Assembly: GCA_009602725.1 (NCBI GenBank)
Contig: WELB01000030.1
Coordinates: forward strand, 351,904-399,207
Reading direction: 5' to 3'
DNA length: 47,304 nt
Origin: Spirogloea muscicola
Taxonomy: Eukaryota > Streptophyta > Zygnematophyceae > Spirogloeales > Spirogloeaceae
Position 1 is the stretch's first letter, and the number at the start of each line of letters is the position of its first letter. The position numbers were made by a program, and so were the translations under genes. Positions 15,021 through 24,800 of this stretch are shown here, in pieces. The notes under the pieces were generated by a model that worked only from the letters and a program-made list of their open reading frames with translations, did no database searches and was not told the origin of the DNA.

Positions 15021-15772
15021 TAAGGAAGTGAATGCGGCCTTAACGGGCCGAGGGCTGGCAAAGAGAAGGGGGCAAGGGACCCCCAAAACCCCAGGCCACC
15101 GCCGGCGCCATCGCCGGCGGCGACCGCCATGGATTCGCGGCGAGTAAGCCCCCTCCCGACCCGGGGCCCCCACCGGCCACCCCCCGCACCCGCAGCTTCT
15201 GTGACCCACGCCCCCCCTGCGCCCACCGCCGCAAATCCCGTGGTCGTGGCGCCGCCCGCCGTCGCCGCCCTCGCAGCGCCGCCCCGCTCCGCATCGCCCC
15301 AACCGCGCGCTCACTGCGCCGCCGACGGAGCCGGCCCCGAGGACCCCCTGGCCAAGCACGCCTGCCAGGTCCATCACGACGCCTCGCCCGAGGCCGAGGT
15401 CGAGGCGGCAGCCACCCGCAGTGCCCAGCCTCCAGCGCCGCAGTCACCGCTTCGATCCATCCTCTTCTCCTCCCTCCTCCACTCCCTCAGGGCGCCAACT
15501 CCGCCGCCACCACCGCCGCCATTCCCTCTTCCTTCACTGCGCCCCCGCCCCCTCCACCGTCCACACCTTCGCCATCGCCTCCATCAGCGCCTCTTCCGCC
15601 TTCCCCATCACCCCCCCCCGCCGCCACCCCCGCAAGTGCACCCCCCCGCCGCCCGAGCTCCTGGAGGCCCTCGGTGCCAGCGGCCGCGCTAAGGCTCCCG
15701 CAGTCTGTCCGTGCACGCGCGCGCCTGCGCGCCACGCGCCAGCCTCAACTGCTCGGTGCCCGTTGCAGCTAC
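15021..15772. other. GC-rich region without a supported gene
   Basis: Proline-, alanine- and arginine-rich ORFs are open in several frames on both strands, as expected from composition. A plus-strand ATG at 15129 is followed 15 nt later by GTAAGC, so a short first exon (MDSRR) of an unseen gene is possible, but I could not find a convincing second exon. Confidence 0.3.
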
Positions 15773-16052
15773 CGGGGCTCGTGGCCCCATCGCCCCTGTC
15801 TGTGCAGCATCACCACAGGATCCTCAGATCAGGGAGCAAAACAATATATCGCCTTCCGCTCCAGAGACGCGACGAGCACACCTGTTATCGCCTCAACCCT
15901 TAAGAATTGAAAGGACCCACGAGTTGACCACGTTCCTCAATCCACAAGGTACCATGTCCCCTGTGCGTGAGCCTGATTTGCCTGTGTGTGCATCTTCCGC
16001 GACAGCGGTACCGCAGCTGCAGCGACCCGCCGCGCCGTCGCCTCCACTGCCA
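15773..16052 (+). repeat. Inverted repeat, left arm
   Basis: About 280 bp that match, in inverse orientation, the block 16237-16513. Conserved anchors include CCCCATCGCCCCTGTCTGTG, CGCCTCAACCCTT, CCTGTGTGTGCATCTTCC, CCGCAGCTGCAGCGA and CCGCGCCGTCGCCTCCACT. By eye the arms are roughly three-quarters identical. A foldback element or two opposite copies of a dispersed repeat would explain it. Confidence 0.75.
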
Positions 16053-16236
16053 CCGGGACGGAGGTGGTGGGAACCGCGCCGCGGATGGTGGCGGCGAAGG
16101 GGGCGAGGAGGAGGAGAAAGGTGGATGCGGTGAGGGGGGCGACCCGGGTGGCGGGCGGGTGGACGTCAGGGAGGGCGGCGTCGGCGAGAAGGTGGGGTTT
16201 GTGAAGGCCGCGGCGTGGATGTGGACAGCAGTGGTG

Positions 16237-16513
16237 ATGATGATGGAGTGGAGGCGACGGCGCGGCTGTTCGCTGCAGCTGCGGCACCGCTGTCGAGGAA
16301 GATGCACACACAGGGAAACTAGGCACACGCACAGGACATGGTTACCTGTGGTGTGTAGAACGAGTTCACCTCATGGGTCCCTTCACACCTCAAGGGTTGA
16401 GGCGCTAAAATGGGTGCTCGTGGCGTCTCACGAGCGGGAGGCCATATATTGGTCCGCTCTTTGATCCCGTTGTGATGCTGCACAGACAGGGGCGATGGGG
16501 CCGCGAGCCGCGG
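16237..16513 (-). repeat. Inverted repeat, right arm (cut by gap)
   Basis: Reverse-complement partner of 15773-16052, separated from it by about 185 bp of purine-rich sequence. The arm runs directly into the N gap at 16514, so its outer end is unknown and the gap itself may result from the fold-back. Confidence 0.75.
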
Positions 16514-17199
16514 NNNNNNNNNNNNNNNNNNNNNNNNNNNNNNNNNNNNNNNNNNNNNNNNNNNNNNNNNNNNNNNNNNNNNNNNNNNNNNNNNNNNNNN
16601 NNNNNNNNNNNNNNNNNNNNNNNNNNNNNNNNNNNNNNNNNNNNNNNNNNNNNNNNNNNNNNNNNNNNNNNNNNNNNNNNNNNNNNNNNNNNNNNNNNNN
16701 NNNNNNNNNNNNNNNNNNNNNNNNNNNNNNNNNNNNNNNNNNNNNNNNNNNNNNNNNNNNNNNNNNNNNNNNNNNNNNNNNNNNNNNNNNNNNNNNNNNN
16801 NNNNNNNNNNNNNNNNNNNNNNNNNNNNNNNNNNNNNNNNNNNNNNNNNNNNNNNNNNNNNNNNNNNNNNNNNNNNNNNNNNNNNNNNNNNNNNNNNNNN
16901 NNNNNNNNNNNNNNNNNNNNNNNNNNNNNNNNNNNNNNNNNNNNNNNNNNNNNNNNNNNNNNNNNNNNNNNNNNNNNNNNNNNNNNNNNNNNNNNNNNNN
17001 NNNNNNNNNNNNNNNNNNNNNNNNNNNNNNNNNNNNNNNNNNNNNNNNNNNNNNNNNNNNNNNNNNNNNNNNNNNNNNNNNNNNNNNNNNNNNNNNNNNN
17101 NNNNNNNNNNNNNNNNNNNNNNNNNNNNNNNNNNNNNNNNNNNNNNNNNNNNNNNNNNNNNNNNNNNNNNNNNNNNNNNNNNNNNNNNNNNNNNNNNNN
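16514..17199. other. Assembly gap (686 N)
   Basis: Unsequenced. It separates the inverted repeat from a retroelement fragment; reading frames that appear to cross it are artefacts. Confidence 0.99.
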
Positions 17200-17614
17200 A
17201 GCGAGGACCCAAGCAGCCGAAAGTGTCGATTGCGGCCGGGAGGAGGTGGTCACTGCGGGGGTAGTCTGAGTAGTGTCGGAGCTTTTTCTGCTCAGCACCT
17301 CCCACTGCGTGGCCAGCAATGTTTGTGGAAGCGGAACTCTTGTATGCCTCAGTCACCACCACATCAACCAAAGCTCGTGGGCCTCCGCCAGGTTGTACAC
17401 CCACAATGTCCAGGGTGCGACGGTGATGGCCTCCCTGGGAATCCGTGGTGATGGGCATTACATTGCTCACTTCAACGATGGCGCGGTAGCCGGCGTCGCG
17501 CATCAAGCCCGCCAGGGCAGGGGGTTTTGGAGGGGCGGCGGCAGTGGAGACCACGTCTGGAGAAGTGGATGGAAGAAGGGCGCGCGGTGCGCATGAAATT
17601 GAAAGGGAGGCCAA
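17200..17614 (-). mobile_element. Retroelement C-terminal fragment
   Basis: The minus-strand frame reads RRTLDIVGVQPGGGPRALVD, VVVTEAYKSS, then KLRHYSDYPRSDHLLPAAID and TFGCLG. This layout (a 'genome-encoded DVVV' strand, a lysine-rich helix, then PxAxxTFGxxG) is what I associate with the region after reverse transcriptase in plant and algal retroelements. Related stretches occur at 18480-18560 (ERHYKNHPGREHFFLSAVE) and 30020-30110 (ARYADHPREGELFPLAIDV). The rest of the element would lie in the gap or is lost. Confidence 0.55.
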
Positions 17615-18310
17615 TTCTAGCCTTACAAATGTCCTGGTAACTGGGTAATGAGCTGGCTAAGGGGGACACTAATATCCCCGAGTAATAAGCACATGCTTAT
17701 CTGACAAGCTATACTGAGGAGCCAAACCACCACCACGGAAGCCATTAGCCTGGGCTAATGCACGACCAGCACCCTGGTGAATCGCGAATGCTTGGGAGCG
17801 CTGCAGACTCGATGATAGCCCATCCTATAGCATGCAATGATGGCTTGCGGGACGAATGGAGGCCAATGCCAGCCTTACAAAGAGTCTTGGTGACGGGGCA
17901 AGAAGCTGGCTGAGGGGGACACTGGTATCCACTAGTGTCCACGATCTCCATGCAGCAGGCTCGCTTGCGCAGGTGCATGGCATGCGCCTGTTCGTCTCGC
18001 TAAAGAGGTCCAAGGCTCGCGCGCTGCATCTACGTGCCGGTCGTGCCTTAGCTGCAGTCTCTGGCCGTGGCCAGGGGACCCGCTACCAGGGAGCCAGTTT
18101 CTCCGACCTGCGGGCTGCTTAACAGGGTTACTGAGTGTTTCGTAGCTACTTGATTTCCACGAGTGAGCATGTACATATCTGACAAGCTAAGCTGAGGAGC
18201 CAGACCATCACCACGGAAGCATTAGCCTGGCCTAGTGCGTGCTCAGCATGCCGGTGTATCGCGAGTGCCTGGGAGCACTGCAGACTCAAAGATAGCCGCA
18301 TTCTATAGCA
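17612..18310. repeat. Partly duplicated repeat module with an insertion
   Basis: Bases 17612-17660 match 17855-17930, and 17672-17830 match 18160-18310 (for example ATCTGACAAGCTA, GGAGCCA-ACCA-CACCACGGAAG and CACTGCAGACTC-type words). The second copy is split by about 220 bp (17931-18150) that the first lacks. The insert's plus frame reads ARALHLRAGRALAAVSG and is homologous to 30160-30310 (AHALHLRAGRALAAASG), the end of the retroelement coding region. Confidence 0.65.
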
Positions 18311-18319
18311 AGTGGGCTC

Positions 18320-18640
18320 TCAATAACCTCTAGTCACTAAGTGCAAGTCAGAAGAAGCAGACGGCGGAAAAGCAACAATTGCATGCGGGACACTAGAGTG
18401 CCCTACGCAACCCGCCCAACTACGTCGGCGGGCATCGACAAGCTGTGCCAGGCGATGGAGGAAAGAGGACCATTTCATTCCGTATCCGCCATAAAGCTCC
18501 ACGGCGCTTAAGAAGAAGTGTTCGCGCCCGGGGTGATTCTTATAATGTCGCTCCTTCCTTTTCTCCGCGTGATCCATCGCCCAACCTGGCTCAGTCGGCG
18601 TGGGTGAAGCCACACCATGCTGGACCCCTGCCACGACGGC
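18320..18640 (-). mobile_element. Retroelement C-terminal fragment
   Basis: The minus frame includes AEKRKERHYKNHPGREHFF, LSAVELYGGYG and FLHRLAQLVDARRR, the same family as the pieces at 17200-17614 and 29830-30330. It is continuous and in frame with the open reading frame of the upstream membrane-protein gene, although that need not mean they are translated together. Confidence 0.55.
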
Positions 18641-18654
18641 CGTGGACCATGTAA

Positions 18655-20071
18655 CTTCCTTTACCACCTTGTAAGTCTTCATCACCCACTTTGATGTAGG
18701 ATTGATTAAACAGACATGGGCAACCGCCGACCACAGCATTGATAACGCAGGTCTAGCAGTTACATCCTTCTGAAGCTTCAAAGCTTGCCAATAGTAGCAC
18801 TGCTCGGCAGGCCTATCCGCCCAAGTCATCTCAACTTGCCATCCACAATCACCAACATGTAAGGGTCTATTGCGGAACCAGTCCTTATACTGAGCAGGGA
18901 CTCGACGGTAGGAGCTACAGCAGAGTGTGCGATGCTCACCTTGCATGGAGTGCTGACAGATGCGCCACGACAGTGTGCCAGGGCAGACAATTTGTTGCGC
19001 TGACTTGATTTTGCAGAACATGAGAACCTCTCCTTTTGACACAAGTGAACCTGCAGCATGACCCCTGCTAGAGGGAAGAGCCTCCTTGAGTAAGCTGACA
19101 CCTCCAATATACTTCCAGCCTGCAGCAAAAGCCAAAGATGCACTCAGCTATGCAACCTTGCATTTGGCACCACAGCAAATATAGCAGGGACAATGGAAGA
19201 AGACAAAACCACACGATGGAGTAGAAGAACCTACTTAATGCAGTCTGGCACGAACCACATGCGCCTACAATCTACATTACCGACTAAAAGTCCGGGGCCT
19301 GGATATTTCTGACAGCCATTTTCTGGATAAATCTTGGACCGTGGTGATGGAGCTTGCTCACCTGATGCTTTACATGGTAGAGAGGCTCCTCTGGTGAGTA
19401 AGCAGTTTTGATGCTGTAAATTACCTTGCGTTCACTAACTCCTGAGATGACGGAATGGCATTTTGAGAAAGTGCAATCACACCTTGCAGAGATGGATAGT
19501 CATATCTGTGTCAGGTGAGATATGCACTCCCTGTGCAACCAACCAACAATGGATTGAGTCAATAATTTGGCAATTCAGCACGCTGGTGAGACAGATCAGT
19601 GTATAAGCAGAAGGCTGACCAAAAGGGCACAACTGAGAACCAACACAAGTACAGCATACAGAAGGCTGACAATAGCACAGCAGCACTGAGTTGCATGTCA
19701 AGCAAACACATGAATTGGCCTCTTCTTTAGTCAAGCAAGGTGCAAGGCAAGTGACAGGAGAGACTTTCCAAATTGTGATGCATAGGCGGTATACCAAGTC
19801 AATTGAGGCCGACTTGAGGTCCAGAGGTCAGCCTGTCGAGATTCTCTGATCCAGGAGACTTTCAACATCCAATATGAATGAGTCACCTTCCACCGAGAGA
19901 TTCAAGAGCTTCCTGCCATGTGTCATCAAATGGACATGACGGTGAAAATAGGTGCAGTACTGCCCACAATACGGCAATCAGGACAATAAAGGTAGCAGTG
20001 GCAAGTGGACATGGGTGCCACAGGACCTCACGCTTTGTTGCTTTGGAGCCACCCTTCGCTGGTACTAGCAT
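18655..20071 (-). CDS. Uncharacterised protein with N-terminal signal anchor, Cys-rich
   Basis: I do not recognise the family. Exons with consistent phases: 20071-19887, 19845-19795, 19582-19483 and 19413-19235; later exons (from about 19119, and 18914 downward) are likely but their joins are uncertain. The N-terminus is basic (SKATKRE) followed by one membrane segment (ATATFIVLIAVLWAVLHLF), giving a type II signal-anchor topology typical of Golgi enzymes. The rest is Cys-, Trp- and Tyr-rich: GVHISPDTDMTIHLCK, NGCQKYPGPGLLVGNVDC, then QYKDWFRNRPLHVGDCGWQV and EQCYYWQALKLQ. A lumenal or secreted enzyme is possible but not shown. The start codon lies inside the last exon of the RMP1-like gene in another frame. 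The 3' end is unresolved because the frame runs on into retroelement sequence. Confidence 0.5.
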
Positions 20072-21514
20072 GAGTGATCAATAAGTCAAGTGCCTTCATG
20101 ATATTGGTTGACACCTGCAGAGAATGCCCATAATTCTTAGAGCAAAGTCGGGCATATTATGGCAACTCTCCTAGGGCCACAACATTCTGCTCATACTGTT
20201 CATCTGTTCATAGTATTCATCTACAATAGATGATTGCTCAAGCTAAGCATGGATTTATCAGCAGCAATGGAGCTCTCATACTTTGACGTCATTCAAGTTA
20301 ATAGACCTGCTCGAGTAGTGATACACATGTTAATCCTAGTAAATGACTTGATCTAGGAGCGACCTGATCAAGGAGAGCTGAAAGCTGTGAAAGGAGAGCA
20401 AATGTCACAAGGGCAAAGGCCATGAAAAATGACTGCGATAATAATGAAGCAATGTGCCTGGAAGCTTGAGTCAAAGATAGCACAGCATGTAATGTTGCAG
20501 GCAAAAGTAAAGGTATGGCTAAATGGGGTGCAAGTTATTGATGAAAGAGCCACCTACACCTTCATGTCTGACAGCTTGCCTGCATCAGCTCCTGATGAGT
20601 TTAAAGGATACAAAGCGGCTTCTTTGATTGCAGATTTTATCTGTGAAGCACAAGCCAAAAGTTGGCAACCAGCCAAAAGTGGCAATTGAAGTCCTGTCTA
20701 ATTTTCTCGTATGTAAGCAGCAAACATGCAAGTTTGCAGTCAGAGGGGATCTGGTCAAGAACTTCATGACAAACCTTCTGAATAAAGCAGGCAGCTCTCA
20801 GAAGCTTCTCTGCTGCACCTTGTGTGATCGCTGGCTCCAAGGGGTTTTCCAAATGCTGGTCACTGCTTGAAGGACTGCTCACATTTCAGGTCTGCTGCTG
20901 CAGCTGGTAGCAGCACAAGAATTGCTGGCATCTTGCCACCAGCCAGCCAGCAGATGAAAGGCACCGTGAAGCAATTCAGGCGCTGATGCAGTGCTCACAT
21001 AGGAGGTTCCCTTGACGGTGACGAAAACGCCGTCTTCTGTCGCTTCAGTGGGTGGCTAGCTGAGTCACCACCGATTGCATCCAGCAGCACATCCGCCAAC
21101 GCAGCCTCTTGGAGCAGATCCAGCTCCCTCTTCACCTGCGCTGAGCATGGATTTGTCACGAAATTGGCCGATATTGAGGGACACACACCCGCTGCTGCAG
21201 CAATCTGACAGTCCTGCAGAATTCCATCTTCGCGGCAGAGCTTGGGGCGACTGGGAACTCAGAGCGACAGCAGCTGGAGTCGACACTTAGGCCATATGAG
21301 GCCGAGGGCCGAGACGAGAGCACACGGCCCGCCGGTGGCCGCTGCGGCGGCAGGCCGCACTGACCTGCGTGAGGCGGCGGAAGTAGAGCGTGCGGCGGTG
21401 CTGGCTGCGGCTCTTGTACACGACGCGCGCCAGCAGCGCGGCCTCGCGCCAGAGCTCGGGCGCGCGCAGGCCCTCCGCAGCGGCCGCCAGGCGTTCCGCC
21501 GCCGCGGCCGCCAT
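20028..21514 (-). CDS. RMP1/NEPRO-like RNase MRP protein
   Basis: Small protein of 176 aa from five phase-consistent exons: 21514-21365, 21135-20999, 20862-20775, 20432-20364 and 20114-20028. The first exon holds LLARVVYKSRSQHRRTLYF followed by RRLTQVKRELDLLQ, which resembles the RNA-binding core of yeast Rmp1 and animal NEPRO (VYKxxxQHRRxxYF). A helical C-terminal part follows: EKLLRAACFIQKSFFMAFAL, then LLSQLSALLDQ. Family members are subunits of RNase MRP or nucleolar relatives that act in pre-rRNA processing. The ATG at 21514 precedes the conserved core; an Ala-rich frame is open upstream. The gene is divergent from the CCA-adding enzyme, with start codons 241-373 bp apart. The last exon overlaps the next gene's start codon by 44 nt. 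Confidence 0.72.
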
Positions 21515-21886
21515 GCTGTCCGCCGACGCAGACGCCGCCGCCGCCGCGGCCGCCGCCGCCGGCGTCGCCGCAGTATGCTCGGCAGCCCGGACCTCACCGC
21601 CAGGCGCTGCGGCAGCGCACTAAGACCAGTGATCGAGTTGTGATCAGTGATCAAGTCGGCCTCCCAGCATCCAGCCTCTGGCTTGGAAATTAATAATTAC
21701 TCGGGTTGCGAAAGAAGAGCGCCCTGTCTGCCTGGCTTGTGGCTCCGCTAATATATGTTTTCTTTTCCTTTATTCATCTTTATTTGTTTACAGCCGCTCT
21801 TCTTACATGTCGGCAGCCGCTTTCTTCCTCTGTCCAAGGTGCGAGGTCGGGCCGCCCGCACGTCGCGCCGGCCTCCGCGCCGCGCC
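21515..21886. promoter_or_regulatory. Candidate bidirectional promoter, RMP1-like / CCA-adding enzyme
   Basis: The space between two divergent start codons. It includes an Ala-coding (GCC)n tract near 21530-21570, then a T-rich stretch at 21745-21800 that may be 5' UTR or, if the ATG at 21755 is used, N-terminal coding sequence. No TATA box is obvious. Role inferred from gene arrangement only. Confidence 0.45.
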
Positions 21887-24800
21887 ATGCGGCGCCTGCT
21901 GCTGGCTGGCCTCCCGCGGGCCGTCGTCGCCGCGCTGCTGCGCTTGCCGGCCGCGTCGACGGCGTGCCGCCGCCAGCGACGAGCCTTCTCTCCGTCTTGC
22001 GAGTGCCGGATAGTCGGCACGTGGCGAGGGCGCGACGCCACGGACCCGGGACTGGCTCGGAGCCGCCATCCGCGCGCGCTCGGCACCGCCTTCGAGCCTA
22101 CGCCGCGAGGCGACGAGGCGCCCTGGTTGAAGCACGCAGCGAGGAGGAGCGGCGGAAGGGCCGACGAGGCCGGCTCTGTGCGCCTGTCCGCTGCGACTCG
22201 ACCCGTGGCGAAGCTCAGCGTGCAAAGGGCACGCTGTGCTGCGGCAGAAGCGCTTCCGCCGCCGGCGATGGAGGTGGCGGCCACGCAGGCCGCACCCCCA
22301 GTGGTCGCCGGTGCGAGGTTTGCTGTGCAGGACAGCATCGTGCTCAGGCCCGAAGAGCAGGAGCTCTTTGCGGCGCTGCTCGGCACCGTCAAGCACTTTG
22401 GGCTCGCCACGCAGCTTCGCGTCGCTGGCGGATGGGTGCGCGACAAGGTACGTCTGCAGAGCCGTCGCTTGATGATAGGCTGCGTACTTAACCACCAAAG
22501 TTAGTGCCGCCTTCCATGCCACATGTGTCCCACTGACGAAGCTCGGCAAGCGTCTTGTCGAGCTCGCTCATCTCATGCCCGTTGAGCCTGCCAAGTATGC
22601 CGTCTGCACAGCTGCACTGCTCGTTTCAATGCCATGACTACATGCTGACTTCCGTTTCCCAGTTCAGCCCCTCCTTGATCCACTCTCATCCCTTCAGTGA
22701 CCACTCATCCCCTCTCTGACTCCTCCTGTGACACTTCTGAACGTCCTTTGCTTACGCTCCCCTGAAGCCCAACCTAATCAATTGTCAAGGCAATCCTGTA
22801 TGAGAGCCGAGCTTGCACTAGATGACAGTGAATATATTATGACTCTCTTATATCTGTGCCTGCAGCTGCTAGGAACAGACTCCAATGATATTGACATAGC
22901 CCTCGACGACACCCTGGGCCGGGACTTTGCTGAGAAGGTGAATCAGTATCTGCAACATCAAGGAGTGGAGACTCACAAGGTCGGAGTTGTGCGAAGGTGG
23001 GACTCAGGCATCATGCTTGGCTTAGGCAGCTCGACGTATGCTCCACATGTGTCACATTGTGTTGATAGTGGCACCGTTTACACTGCTGTTGCTGAAGGAC
23101 CCAGAAGAGCTGAGCCGCTTACTGGCTTGTGTGCATACATCTTCGTTACTCAGCAATCCTGATCAAAGCAAGCATCTCGAGACGGCAACAATGAGAATTC
23201 ACGGGGTTTGGATTGATCTTGTCAACCTACGAGCAGAAACGTACGCGGATGACAGCCGTATCCCAAGCATGGTGCGTGCTGGTACTCAGTATCTCAAAAC
23301 GAGATCAGAATCTTGGTTCAGCAATCACAATAGCAATTTGGGACAAAGTATATATTTCTATGCAACTTTGTCTAGCAACAATGGAAGTGATGTCTTGTGT
23401 TGAGGTACCTCATTTCAGTGAGTAGGCAAGGTGTTCGACAACCACTCATCAACTTCCGGTGCACCAGGAGTTTGGTTCTCCGCTAGATGACGCTCTTCGA
23501 CGGGACCTGACTATTAACAGGTTAGCTTTGCTATTTATCACTCTATTGCATTGTCAAATCACTTGAAGTCTCTGTTGGTCCTGTACCTGCCATCTTGAGA
23601 TCAAAGCACAGAATGATAATCACGCCCATCCTAGCTGAAGCAACCATACTTTTGTAAATGTCCAGCTTTGTCAATGTGTTGTAGCTTTTGGAGCTGACTG
23701 CACTGTGATAGCTTTACTGTTGCAGTCTCTTTTACAACATCAACACAGGCAATGTCGAGGATCTGACTCAGAAAGGTAGGAGGAGCTTTGCAGTGATGTC
23801 TGCTTCTGAGTAGCTTCATATCCGGCCCCTTCATAGTTGGGGTGTCATGGGCAGCAATATCTGAAATGGCACACCTATATGGAGACAATGCAGCAAATGT
23901 GATAATATCTTGTAGTCTGTTATGGCATGCTACGCTGAAGCAGATCAGATTACTGAGCCTGTTAGCTTCTTCCAGGCATCCAAGACCTCAAAGATGGTCG
24001 CATTCGGACGCCAATGCCTCCACGTTCCACATTTCTTGATGATCCTCTTCGGGTGTTGCGTGCCATTCGCTTTGGTTAGTATATCCATGGTAGTCTCCTA
24101 GCTAGTTGGCTTTCATGTATTGGTGCCTCGAATGCATCTCAGTGTTCCTTCAAACAGCCACTTTATCTGTGCATCAATGCATTGCATTTTCCCTTCAGCT
24201 ACTCCCTTGACAGCCTCTTACCACAACTGTGATGACATTGATAGGAGCATTGCCCCTCTTGAGCACAATCATACTGAAACCCTGGGCAATGCCTGCTCGT
24301 GCAGGAGCAAGGTTTTGCTTTCAGTTGGATGAAGAGCTCAAACAGGCTGCTCAATTGCCGGAAGTGCGAGAGGCTCTTGCGTTTAAGATAAGCAGGGAAC
24401 GCATTGGGAAGGAGGTACAGTAGCTCCACAGCTTTCTGCAAGCCACACACTGAAGATTTCCAAGTGTTTTGCACCTTGGTCCCAGGCTTGTTTGATATTG
24501 ACCTTCAACATTGCATGTGCGAGCATTCTCATTGCGGCTTGTTCACATGTTTTCTCTTCCGGCTTTCCCCAGATTGATCTCATGCTTCGAGGCAAATACC
24601 CTGCAGCGGCCATGTTTAACTTGGCAGACTTGGGCCTCTTTGAGTCAGTCTTTGCCATCCCTGGTGCACAACACTTCACCCCACAATATGGGAGGTCGGT
24701 TATGTTCCAATGCCATACAAGCTAGAGTATGGATCCCATGCTCTGATGACAAAGCCGCCAGCTGACAGGCTCCAGATGACTTACTGCTATGCAGGATGCA

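Noticed and set aside
15129-15910. Pro-rich ORFs on both strands
   Set aside because: All frames are open because of GC content; no splice-consistent model or motif.
16319-17614. A 431-codon minus ORF
   Set aside because: Most of it is the 686-N gap; the sequenced ends are an inverted-repeat arm and a retroelement fragment.
21706-22491. A 261-codon plus ORF in another frame
   Set aside because: Frame shadow of the CCA-adding enzyme's first exon; the correct frame carries LRVAGGWVRDK and splices in phase.
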